Source: an uncultured Verrucomicrobiota bacterium (GTDB taxonomy: Bacteria; Verrucomicrobiota; Verrucomicrobiia; Opitutales; Seribacteraceae). From it: 32,191 nucleotides of DNA. Positions 1 through 8,337 of the stretch are shown in pieces. Every line of letters begins with the position of its first letter. Position 1 is the stretch's first letter. Below the pieces are notes generated by a model that worked only from the letters and a program-made list of their open reading frames with translations, had not been told where the DNA came from and did no database searches. Location: positions 1 through 32,191 of the forward strand of contig CACFTI010000028.1 of assembly GCA_902569115.1 (NCBI GenBank), in the 5' to 3' direction. The translations under genes were made by a program, and so were the position numbers.

Positions 1-2889
1 GCCGCTTTTTGGCCTCAGGAGTTTTTTGATTCCAACCTCGCCAACCTCGATCAACTAAATAAATTCCTTCCGCACATCCTGCTCGGGTTCATACCTGCTA
101 TAACCATGAGTGTGTGGGCGGACGAGAGAAGGCAGGGCACGGACGAACTCCTTCTCACCTTACCCGGTAGTGACTTTGATGTGGTACTCGGCAAGTATTT
201 CGGAGCCGTCGCCATCTTTACCGCTTCCATCGTTATTTCGCTGCTGGCAAACTACTATGTGCTCGGACAGCTAGGAAACCCTGACTTTGGTCTGCTTTTT
301 TCCACCTATGTTGGTTATTGGTTTGTGGGACTAAGTATGCTTGCCATTGGCATGGTAGCTTCCTTCCTCACTGCCAACCTGACAGTAGCCTTTGTTCTCG
401 GAGTCGCGTTCAATGCTCCGATTGCCCTACTATCTGATTCAGCATGGGGTATATCTTACAACTTCCTCGATTTCAGCCGTGGTATTATCAGCATTTCGGG
501 AATTGCTTTCTTTCTTGGAGTAGCAATCGCCATGCTTTACCTCTGTTCCATTTTGATTGGGCGACGACACTGGGTGGGTAGCACGAAAGGATCGTCAAAA
601 GTAACTCATTTCAGCATTCGTGTGGTTGCTGCCGTTGTAATCGCTCTGGGCCTCACTCAATTTTTCCGTTACAATGATGTTATTCGTATAGATTCAACCG
701 AAGAACAACTGAGCAGTCTTTCTTCCGGTTCGATCAATGTGCTGAAAAACCTTAATTCTCAGGTCGAAATCGATGCCTTTGTTTCTCCAGCCGAAGCCAT
801 GCCTGAACAGTATGTGCAAACTCGCATTAATTTGCTGACCGCCCTAAAAGAAATTGATCGGGAGAGTAAAAATGTACTGGTCAAGATTCATGAGATTACC
901 CCGGAAGACAATGCATCCGTTACAGCGGAAAAATACGGGGTGGAAAATCAAAATGGAATAAATCCTCCACTCTTTGTCCAAGAGGACGGTCGTTTTATGC
1001 CCTGGCAGAAAGATTTGTATCTGGGTCTTGTTTTTAAAGGTAACGGATCCCAGCAAACTATTCCCTTTCTTTACAAAGGCCTGCCTGTTGAATATGAAAT
1101 CATGCGAACACTGAGCTCAGTAAGCGGACCGGTTTCTAAAAAGAAACTAGGCGTTTTTGCAACGGATGCTCCCTTGTTAGGAACAGGTGGGATGGGCATT
1201 ATGGGATTTAACATGGGTGGCGGAACACCAGCATGGGAAGTCGTCACTGAATTGCGCAAACAATACGATGTTCAGGAGATCACAGGTGGTGAGATTTCTA
1301 AAGATGATTATGATGCGTTGCTGGTCGTACAACCGAACAACCTCGACAACGAAAAACTGGACAACCTGATCGCTGCAATCAAGTCAGGAATTCCTACCGC
1401 AATTTTCGAGGATCCATTGCCTCTCATTCAAGGTGGACTGACCGGGACCTATGATCCTCGTAGAAATAATCAGGGCGGTGGAGGCCCAGGACAACCCCCT
1501 CCCCCAGCCCCGGAGAAGGGAGACTTGAATAAGTTATGGGAACTTCTTGGGATACATTTCAATGTCAACCCCAAGAAAAGACTGGCAGCGATTATAAAAG
1601 AACTGAATACCCTTCAGGCTAATGCAAGTAAAAGTCTCGCACCTGCAAGAGCCAGGTTTCCGGAGGTCGGAAAATTCTTTGGAAAGTTGGACGAGTTGGT
1701 CAAAAAGGCATCGGAATTTGATGCCAGACTCAACGCGAACGCTTCGCTATCTTCGAGCGACTGGGATAGCTTAAAATTGGACGAATTGCGAAAGACAGTC
1801 CAAGACCTTGATTACAATCATCCGATTCGGAATTTTGTTGAGCAACGTCTTTTGGCCAATGTCGAAACTCGTCTAAACGGTATGGGTAAAAGAGTGGTGA
1901 GAGATCCATATAATCCATTCCCTAAAATTCCCAGATCCGAAAACTTTCCGGATGAATTTGTCTATGTAGGAGGCTTGCCCAACTCTTTTGGAGATGGCCC
2001 GGAGACATCCGAGCTTCAATATTGCTTATTCACTTGCCCGGGTTCCATTTATCCGAAAGGCAATTCGGCTCTCACCTTCAAGCCCTTACTTTCTACAAGA
2101 GGTGGGAATCTAGCCGGGACTACTTCAGTTGATAATTTCTGGACAGGTGGCGTATTCGGAACACCAAGAAGATTTAACCCTGACCGAACCATCTACCCTG
2201 GAACGGGTGACGCTGAAGTTATCGCTGCTAACATCTCAGGTGCGGTCAAGGATGGCAATCAGACCAATCAAATGAATGTTATCCTGGTTGCAGACTCAGA
2301 TGTGCTTGCTGATCCTTTCTTTAATATCCGCAGTCGCGGACCGGACTCTGACTTCCCACTCGATGTCGACAATGTAACTCTCTGCTTAAACCTTATCGAC
2401 AGTTTAAGCGGTGAGGACAGTCTCCTCGAAATCAGAAACAGGAGAAGGCTTCACCGCACTCTTGAAGAATTTGAAAAAAGTATAGAAGCCGCCCGTGAAG
2501 TCGCAACCCGTACTATCAAGGAAGCTGAGCAATCAATCCAGCAAGTTCTGCAGGATGAAAACCGTAAGCTAAATGAAGCGCTCGCCGAAGTTCAAGGTAG
2601 TCAAGGCTCGATGACACAAGGACAATTTATGCAAGTGCTACAAACGGAGGCTGCTAAACTTCAAAAGAATTTGGCGAAAAAGGAACGTGAACTTCGCAAG
2701 GAAAGTAATACGAAAATAAAAGATGCTGAAAGAAAACGTGACCGTGAAATTAAAGCGAAGCAGGAAAGCATCCAAAGACTTTCAGTATTCTTACCCCCTC
2801 TTCCTCTTCTAATTATTGCTTTTGTGGTTTTTTACCGAAAGAAAAAAGCAGAAATCCAAGGTGCCTATTCTTCCAGAGTAAGATCCTAA
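1..2889 (+). CDS. GldF-GldG fusion: ABC transporter permease plus auxiliary domain (5' end cut by window)
   Basis: The reading frame is open from base 1, so the gene begins left of the window and the ATG at 106 is internal. The visible 962 residues start in an ABC-2 type permease of GldF type: the stretch FIPAITMSVWADERRQGTDE followed by LLLTLP is the usual GldF signature. Several membrane segments follow up to about base 560. A new membrane segment near 615-670 begins the GldG-like auxiliary part, with the periplasmic domain reading SSGSINVLKNLNSQVEIDAF. Within it lie a Gly/Pro-rich stretch (about 1470-1515) and a helical insertion (about 1560-1900). The end is a long charged coiled coil (about 2430-2780), a last membrane helix (LPPLPLLIIAFVVF) and a basic tail. 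The ATPase partner should lie upstream. Such GldFG-like systems also occur in non-gliding bacteria; the substrate is unknown. Confident of family, not of substrate. Confidence 0.88.
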   Translation, partial: AAFWPQEFFDSNLANLDQLNKFLPHILLGFIPAITMSVWADERRQGTDELLLTLPGSDFDVVLGKYFGAVAIFTASIVISLLANYYVLGQLGNPDFGLLFSTYVGYWFVGLSMLAIGMVASFLTANLTVAFVLGVAFNAPIALLSDSAWGISYNFLDFSRGIISISGIAFFLGVAIAMLYLCSILIGRRHWVGSTKGSSKVTHFSIRVVAAVVIALGLTQFFRYNDVIRIDSTEEQLSSLSSGSINVLKNLNSQVEIDAFVSPAEAMPEQYVQTRINLLTALKEIDRESKNVLVKIHEITPEDNASVTAEKYGVENQNGINPPLFVQEDGRFMPWQKDLYLGLVFKGNGSQQTIPFLYKGLPVEYEIMRTLSSVSGPVSKKKLGVFATDAPLLGTGGMGIMGFNMGGGTPAWEVVTELRKQYDVQEITGGEISKDDYDALLVVQPNNLDNEKLDNLIAAIKSGIPTAIFEDPLPLIQGGLTGTYDPRRNNQGGGGPGQPPPPAPEKGDLNKLWELLGIHFNVNPKKRLAAIIKELNTLQANASKSLAPARARFPEVGKFFGKLDELVKKASEFDARLNANASLSSSDWDSLKLDELRKTVQDLDYNHPIRNFVEQRLLANVETRLNGMGKRVVRDPYNPFPKIPRSENFPDEFVYVGGLPNSFGDGPETSELQYCLFTCPGSIYPKGNSALTFKPLLSTRGGNLAGTTSVDNFWTGGVFGTPRRFNPDRTIYPGTGDAEVIAANISGAVKDGNQTNQMNVILVADSDVLADPFFNIRSRGPDSDFPLDVDNVTLCLNLIDSLSGEDSLLEIRNRRRLHRTLEEFEKSIEAAREVATRTIKEAEQSIQQVLQDENRKLNEALAEVQGSQGSMTQGQFMQVLQTEAAKLQKNLAKKERELRKESNTKIKDAERKRDREIKAKQESIQRLSVFLPPLPLLIIAFVVFYRKKKAEIQGAYSSRVRS

Positions 2890-2928
2890 GAATAAAGCCT
2901 TCACTTATAATTTTTTGATTTGGTTATC

Positions 2929-4932
2929 ATGAACGAAAACAGTAAAACAATCCTTTTTATCGTCGCGGCAGTCGCTTGCGTGGCTCTTGCTTTTTATTCC
3001 GCTCCGGACGCTCGGGATCCCAGTTCTCAGGGAAGTAAAATGGGGCAGGCTCTTTTTGAAAGCTTTGATCCCCGATCCGCAACGGGTATTGAAATCGTGG
3101 AAATTGATGAAGATGACCTCGTTTCCAAGTCTATTGAGGTTTCGCAGACGGAAAAGGGATGGCTCATTAAAAGACCAGGAAAAGTGGATTACCCGGCAAA
3201 TGCTGACAATCAGGTAAAAAATGTCTCCTCACTTCTTTTCGACCTCAGAATTATAGATCAGGCTGCCGAAGGAGCTGGCGAACATGCAAACTTCGGTGTG
3301 CTCGACCCTTCCAAGGCTAACCCTAGTGATGCTGGAATTGGTAAGATGATTGCACTGAAAAACAACACGGGAGCGAACTTGGCACAGTTAATCATCGGAA
3401 ATGAAGTCGAAGGCCTCAGCAATACCCGATTCGTCAGAAAGCCTGAGGAAAATGCGGTTTATCGAGTTGAACTGCAAAATGTCAATGATGTCACAACCAA
3501 GTTTGTTGATTGGGTGGAGAAAGATTTCCTGGATATCGATAAATGGAACATCAAGCAGGTAACTTTTGATAATTACGAGATCAAGGACGGCAAGATCGCA
3601 CCGTCAGCCAAACAAGTCCTCGATTATGATAATTCCGAATGGAAACTTGTGGGCTCAAATATTTCAGAAGACGAGGAACTCGATAAAGAAAAGCTCGATG
3701 ATATGAAGGATGCTTTTGACGATCTTGAAATCATTGATGTGGAAAGAAAGCCTGAAATTCTTATTTCCAGTCTTCGCAAAGGAAGCGAATTCGTGGATGC
3801 AAATAACATTCAGGAACTGCAAAGTAGTGCTAATTCTTTAATTCAAAAAGGGTTTCGTCCAGTCAATGAATTGGATAAAGATGGCAAACCCCTCTCCTAC
3901 CCTAACGGGAAACCTAAACTAAAGGTAGTTTCGCAAAAGGGTGAAGTACTTGTTGGTATGAAAGATGGGGTTGAATATGTTCTACGATTTGGTGAAACAT
4001 ACCGCGGACCTGAAGATGATGAAAATTCAACTGGCGACAGCCGCTACATTTATGCCTATGCACGGGTAAATGAAAATCTTTTGGAACAGCCAGTTCTAGA
4101 ACCCGTCCCTGCACCTTTAGTGGAACCTATCTCAGATGAAAATTCGTCTTCAGTGCCCCCTACTACTCTCGATTCCAATGGATCGAAAGGAGACAATGGC
4201 GACCAAGGTCAGGAAGGAAAACCTTCCGTACCACCAACAGCTCCCCCAGGTCCTCCGCCGAGCTTCATCCCTCCATCTCCTCCTCCAAGCTTGACGCCTC
4301 CTCCTCCCCCATCTCCTGAAGAAATCAATTCACAGGAAACAAACTCTTCGGCTCCTTCCAATGGAGAAGATAACTTTGCCAAGGAGAAGGCTGATCGAGA
4401 TGCGGAGATTGCCCGCATCAAGGCATCAAATACCCAAAAACAAATGGAATACCAGGGAAAAGTCACCAAGGCACAAGCGAGAGTCAATGAACTCAATGAG
4501 AACTTGGCCGGTTGGTACTATGTTATTTCCAATGAGGTGTACGAAAAAATTCGTTTGGATCGTTCTGATTTCGTAAAAGCCAAAGAAAAAGAGGAGAGTG
4601 ATAAACCGGAAGAAGTTCAGGCTTCTCACATCCTAATTTCATACAAAGGAGCTGACCGTGCGGATGCGGATATTTCAAGATCAAAGGAAGAAGCAAAAGC
4701 CGAAGCTGAAAGGATCCGTAAATTAATTGTTGATGACGGAAAAGATTTTGCAGAGATGGCAAAAGAACATTCAGACGGCCCAAGCAGCACGAAGGGGGGC
4801 GACTTAGGTAAGTTTAAATTTGAAGTCATGGCTAAACCCTTTTCTGAAGCTGCTTTCGCACTCGGAATTAATGAGGTTTCCGAAGTTGTTGAAACCGGAT
4901 TTGGCTACCATGTGATTAAAAGAACCAACTAA
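2929..4932 (+). CDS. Membrane-anchored DUF4340 protein with C-terminal parvulin (PpiC) domain
   Basis: I start at the ATG at 2929; an in-frame TTG at 2920 would add only three residues. The product is 667 aa. One N-terminal membrane segment (KTILFIVAAVACVALAFYSA) anchors it with the rest outside the cytoplasm. Residues about 30-400 look like DUF4340, the family usually encoded after GldF/GldG: an early Trp-containing strand, then FGVLDPS, LIIGNEVEGL and RFVRKPEENAVYRVEL. A Pro-rich linker (about 4225-4320) and a charged helix follow. The last ~105 residues are a clear rotamase of the PpiC/parvulin type (ASHILISYKG, FAEMAKEHSDGPSS, GGDLGKF, FGYHVIKR). It lies 39 bases after the GldFG gene and is followed by a terminator, so both probably share a transcript. 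The joining of these two domains is unusual. Role proposed: folding or quality control tied to the transporter; this is inference. Confidence 0.85.
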   Translation: MNENSKTILFIVAAVACVALAFYSAPDARDPSSQGSKMGQALFESFDPRSATGIEIVEIDEDDLVSKSIEVSQTEKGWLIKRPGKVDYPANADNQVKNVSSLLFDLRIIDQAAEGAGEHANFGVLDPSKANPSDAGIGKMIALKNNTGANLAQLIIGNEVEGLSNTRFVRKPEENAVYRVELQNVNDVTTKFVDWVEKDFLDIDKWNIKQVTFDNYEIKDGKIAPSAKQVLDYDNSEWKLVGSNISEDEELDKEKLDDMKDAFDDLEIIDVERKPEILISSLRKGSEFVDANNIQELQSSANSLIQKGFRPVNELDKDGKPLSYPNGKPKLKVVSQKGEVLVGMKDGVEYVLRFGETYRGPEDDENSTGDSRYIYAYARVNENLLEQPVLEPVPAPLVEPISDENSSSVPPTTLDSNGSKGDNGDQGQEGKPSVPPTAPPGPPPSFIPPSPPPSLTPPPPPSPEEINSQETNSSAPSNGEDNFAKEKADRDAEIARIKASNTQKQMEYQGKVTKAQARVNELNENLAGWYYVISNEVYEKIRLDRSDFVKAKEKEESDKPEEVQASHILISYKGADRADADISRSKEEAKAEAERIRKLIVDDGKDFAEMAKEHSDGPSSTKGGDLGKFKFEVMAKPFSEAAFALGINEVSEVVETGFGYHVIKRTN

Positions 4933-4952
4933 TTCAGATTCATTTACTTTAG

Positions 4953-4988
4953 AAGCCTCTCCTGCTCATGAGTCGGAGAGGCTTTTTT
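4953..4988 (+). terminator. Rho-independent terminator
   Basis: A perfect 10-bp stem (AAGCCTCTCC at 4953-4962 pairing with GGAGAGGCTT at 4975-4984) closes a 12-base loop and runs into six T (4983-4988). It sits 20 bases after the stop of the DUF4340-parvulin gene and ends that transcription unit. Confidence 0.9.
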
Positions 4989-5027
4989 CTTTCGCGAACA
5001 TGACTTATTGGATAGGTTAACAATTAG

Positions 5028-6224
5028 ATGGCACTTCCATTTCTAAAACGGGCAAAAACCCCTATTCATCAAAGAATTCAATCTGATGACGCTACTCGCC
5101 TGCGTCTCAAATACGATACCTACTATCATATATTTGAAAAGCAGGAAGGAACCCGGGTATGGAAAGAAGGCAGGGAATTCATCATGTTATCAAGCAATGA
5201 TTACCTTGGCTTAACCCACCACCCAAAAGTAAAGGAAGCTGGACAACGGGCAATTCAAGAATGGGGAGCAAGCACTACCGGTGCCCGCTTGGCCAATGGA
5301 GGGAGAATTTTTCATCGTGAATTGGAAGAGGAACTAGCCGCATTTGTCGGTAAGGAAGCATGTCATGTTTTTTCTGCAGGATACTTAGCTTGTGCTTCTG
5401 CGGTTACCGGGTTTGCAGACCGGAAAGATATTCTTTTTGCGGACAAGAACCTGCATTCTTCGCTATTGAGCGGTATTAAACTCAGTGGTGCAAGGTGTGA
5501 ACGGTTTGCTCACAACAATCCATTACATTTACGGGAACTGCTTAGTTATGAGGAAAAGAATGACGCTAAAATATTTGTACTTGAAGGCGTCTATTCTATG
5601 GAAGGTCATATTGCAAAACTCCCAGATTTCGTTGAGTTGGCAAAGGAGCATAGAGCCTTTGTCGTCGTAGATGATGCTCATGGATTTGGAGTACTGGGAT
5701 CAGAGGGCCGCGGGGTATGTGATCATTTTGGGCTCACCGATGAAGTGGATGTTATATGTGCTAGTTTTTCAAAATCATTGGCAGGCTCCGGTGGGTTTGT
5801 TGCATCGAATCAAGATGCAATTGATTACATGCGTAGTCATTCGAAGCAGACAATTTTTTCAGCTGCTCTCACACCTTCTGCCTGTGCCACAGCGAAAGAA
5901 GCACTTCGTGTATTACAGAGTGAGCCTGAACATCGGGAAAGACTTTTTAAAAATCTCGAGCGATACCGATCTATTTTGAATGAGCTGGAACTTGACACTT
6001 GGGAAAGTGAAACTCCGGCAATCCCTATTGTGTTGGGTGAAAAAGAAAAAGTTTATTACTTTTGGAAAGCACTCCTTGAAAAGGGAATCTATACCATTAT
6101 TTCAATCGCTCCCGGCGTACCTCCTGGTAAAGACCTGATACGCACTGCTATTTCCGCATCTCATACCGATCAAGATCTTGATCGAATTGAAGAAGCAATG
6201 CATTACGCAAAATCCAAGATTTAA
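5028..6224 (+). CDS. PLP-dependent alpha-oxoamine synthase (BioF/serine palmitoyltransferase-like)
   Basis: The 398-aa product has the length and motifs of the alpha-oxoamine synthase family, which condenses an amino acid with an acyl thioester under decarboxylation. Seen: LSSNDYLGL at 54-62, GASTTGARLANGG at 80-92, stacking His143 in NLHSS, VVDDAHGFGVLG at 213-224 (Asp215 binds the PLP ring nitrogen) and the PLP lysine K249 in SFSKSLAGSGGF. The ring motif DDAHG is as in BioF rather than the DEAHS of Sphingomonas serine palmitoyltransferase. The segment RGVCDHFGLTDEVD with SKSLAGSGGF recalls, from memory, the Bacteroidetes-type sphingolipid enzymes. There are no biotin genes nearby; instead an ACP-dehydratase fusion and two glycosyltransferases lie on the opposite strand, which favours a lipid role. 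Family is certain; substrate is not. No clear Shine-Dalgarno is present. Confidence 0.85.
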   Translation: MALPFLKRAKTPIHQRIQSDDATRLRLKYDTYYHIFEKQEGTRVWKEGREFIMLSSNDYLGLTHHPKVKEAGQRAIQEWGASTTGARLANGGRIFHRELEEELAAFVGKEACHVFSAGYLACASAVTGFADRKDILFADKNLHSSLLSGIKLSGARCERFAHNNPLHLRELLSYEEKNDAKIFVLEGVYSMEGHIAKLPDFVELAKEHRAFVVVDDAHGFGVLGSEGRGVCDHFGLTDEVDVICASFSKSLAGSGGFVASNQDAIDYMRSHSKQTIFSAALTPSACATAKEALRVLQSEPEHRERLFKNLERYRSILNELELDTWESETPAIPIVLGEKEKVYYFWKALLEKGIYTIISIAPGVPPGKDLIRTAISASHTDQDLDRIEEAMHYAKSKI

Positions 6225-6228
6225 ATAC

Positions 6229-7092
6229 CTACAGTTTTTTGAAACGAAAATAAATCAGGAGTGCTTCTACCCACTTTAAAAAATTTGTTGAAAGTGGTCG
6301 AAAGAGTCCACTGTAAATATAATTTTGGGCATGCAAAATTTGATCATTAACTGCCTCATTTCGTTTTATTTCACCACCCCACTTCTCTTGTAAAACCTGT
6401 GAATTACGATCATTAAAACGCTTACGTCCTTCCGAGGCTCCCTTTACATGGGTAACAATGCTGTCATGTGCTATAAAGTTTCTACATCCATTCCTGTTGT
6501 AACGCAGACATAAGTCAATATCTTCACATCCATTAATAAAAATTTCATCAAATCCTCCTATTTCCAAAAAATCCTTACTTCTGACCAAGCAACATGCCGC
6601 AGTAACAGCACTCCACTGTTTGATTTCTCCCTTAAATGGCCTATGGAGGAAGCCCTGTCCGTAATGTCGGGGGTTTCCCAATGGACCAAAAACAACCCCC
6701 ATATGATCATACTTTTTTGAGGAAGCCAGTCTCTGTACATTTCCAACCACTCCAACATTCTGATGATCTTTGAATACTTTTATCATTGGCTGCAACCAAT
6801 CGCCATCTACAAAAACATCATTATTTAGAAGACAAAGATACTCCCCTTTGGCCCGGGACGCAGCTAAGTTGTTATTTTTAGCAAACCCCTTTTGCTTTGC
6901 ATTGTAAATCACATGATGAGGAGATTTCAAGGTATTGAAGAAAGCAACACTTCCGTCCTTACTGGCATCATCCACAATTATGACTTCATAATCGATCTTT
7001 CCATCAAGGGTTTTTTTAACGGACTGCAAACACCTTTTTGTATATTCAAGCTGTCCGAAAACCGAAATGATAATGGTTACTTCGGGAGTCAT
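6229..7092 (-). CDS. Glycosyltransferase family 2
   Basis: The 287-aa protein is a GT-A fold family 2 glycosyltransferase. The N-terminus reads TIIISVFGQLEYTKRCLQSV, followed by VIIVDDASKDGS and the metal-binding region GEYLCLLNNDVFVDGDW, in which NDV replaces the usual DxD. GGFDEIF followed by CEDIDLCLRY matches the acceptor/catalytic ED region of rhamnosyltransferase-like members. No membrane segment is evident. Its ATG overlaps the stop of the upstream glycosyltransferase by 4 bases (ATGA at 7089-7092), so the two are translationally coupled. It ends 4 bases from the stop of the convergent alpha-oxoamine synthase. Donor and acceptor sugars cannot be told; a role in a surface glycan or glycolipid is inferred from context. 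Confidence 0.88.
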   Translation of the reverse strand: MTPEVTIIISVFGQLEYTKRCLQSVKKTLDGKIDYEVIIVDDASKDGSVAFFNTLKSPHHVIYNAKQKGFAKNNNLAASRAKGEYLCLLNNDVFVDGDWLQPMIKVFKDHQNVGVVGNVQRLASSKKYDHMGVVFGPLGNPRHYGQGFLHRPFKGEIKQWSAVTAACCLVRSKDFLEIGGFDEIFINGCEDIDLCLRYNRNGCRNFIAHDSIVTHVKGASEGRKRFNDRNSQVLQEKWGGEIKRNEAVNDQILHAQNYIYSGLFRPLSTNFLKWVEALLIYFRFKKL

Positions 7093-8300
7093 TTGTTTAA
7101 AGTTATGATATCTTGAAATGCACCAATAAGTTTTCCTGCGGTTTGATTGATATTGAACCTCTCACGAGCGTCAATTTGGGCCCTTTTTCTTATTTTTAAG
7201 TACTTACCAGGATTAGATGCAAAATCTTCAATACGACTCAACCAGGTAGCGGTTTCAATTGGGTTTAAACTGAATCCAGATACTCCATCTTCAATTGCCT
7301 CGGAGGCTCCTGCACAAGAGGATGCTAACACAAGACAACCAGCCGACATTGCCTCGGGTATAACATTCGGAATCCCATCTCGATCACCATTTGATGCAAT
7401 AACTCCGGTAAAAAGCATAATATCTGACTCAAGAAAAAGTTCACTTACTTCTTTTTCCGACTTGGGACCAACGAGTTTGACCTGATCTGTAAGACCCACC
7501 CTATCAATTTCATTTTGTAAATTCTTACAGAGAGGACCGCCCCCGACTATCTTCGCTGAAAAATTCATCTTGTTTTGCTGTTTCAAAAGAAGAAGGATTC
7601 GAAGTAAAAGAAAGTACCCTTTTTTTTCAACTAATCGACCAACACAAATCATTTGAAGATTAACTTTTGAGGACAAATCAAAGGAAGAACGGACGGGCCA
7701 TTGAGAAAGGCCTCTCCTGATTACTTTTATTCTTTTTTGGTCGGGAACAAGTGCGTACAATCTTTTAGCGGATGACTGCGATGATGTTCGAATCATCGAA
7801 GCATATTTAAACTTTTCCTGTAAAAGCCAGTCTCCACCCTTCCGAAAAAGATCATAGGCATGAGCTCCCATACTAAAAGGTAAATTGAGTAATTTACTTA
7901 GAGTAAAAACTGCGGTTGCTGGCATTGTGGCCCACACTCCATGTAATAACGCAAAATTTTGAGATTCAATTCTTTTAGCCTCAACCAATGCATACCCCAA
8001 CCCAAGAAATGTCTCATTCCAATTTTGTAAATTAGGACAAGGACGGTTCCACAATGAAGTCAGCACTTCGCGAAACGCACTAGGCCGCTTCCAGGACCAA
8101 AATATTATCCAATAGGGCAAAGACCAGAGCCGAAAGATTTGAAAGCGCTGGATTTTCATATTTTTCCACTTAGACCCACCCCGCCAAATTGAATGTATGG
8201 TGGGAACTAAACCATGATAGCAAAGGGCAAGCAATTCCCTCCTGACAAATGTTTCTGTCGGTCGAGGAAAAGTTGAGTAAAAGAAGGCTATTTTTGGCAA
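7089..8300 (-). CDS. Glycosyltransferase family 4 (GT-B), TTG start
   Basis: The 403-aa protein opens with KIAFFYSTFPRPTETFVRRE, typical of GT4 enzymes of exopolysaccharide clusters, and has the C-terminal GT-B nucleotide-sugar site: ICVGRLVEKKGY, KIVGGGPL and GIPNVIPEAMSAGCLVLASS (the E-x7-E region). The start codon is TTG at 8300; upstream in frame I find no ATG or GTG in register with the family's usual N-terminus, and a GGAAAG stretch lies about nine bases before it. It follows the ACP-dehydratase gene by 37 bases and overlaps the next gene by 4 bases, which suggests one operon. It is probably a cytoplasmic or membrane-associated enzyme adding one sugar to a lipid-linked or lipid acceptor. 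Sugar specificity is unknown. Confidence 0.87.
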   Translation of the reverse strand: MPKIAFFYSTFPRPTETFVRRELLALCYHGLVPTIHSIWRGGSKWKNMKIQRFQIFRLWSLPYWIIFWSWKRPSAFREVLTSLWNRPCPNLQNWNETFLGLGYALVEAKRIESQNFALLHGVWATMPATAVFTLSKLLNLPFSMGAHAYDLFRKGGDWLLQEKFKYASMIRTSSQSSAKRLYALVPDQKRIKVIRRGLSQWPVRSSFDLSSKVNLQMICVGRLVEKKGYFLLLRILLLLKQQNKMNFSAKIVGGGPLCKNLQNEIDRVGLTDQVKLVGPKSEKEVSELFLESDIMLFTGVIASNGDRDGIPNVIPEAMSAGCLVLASSCAGASEAIEDGVSGFSLNPIETATWLSRIEDFASNPGKYLKIRKRAQIDARERFNINQTAGKLIGAFQDIITLNK

Positions 8301-8337
8301 AACCGAAATCTTTCCGGTAAGAAATTTTTTCTCAACT

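Noticed and set aside
5028..6224. Assignment as bioF for biotin synthesis
   Set aside because: No other biotin gene is in view and the neighbours are lipid/glycan genes; the name is left open.
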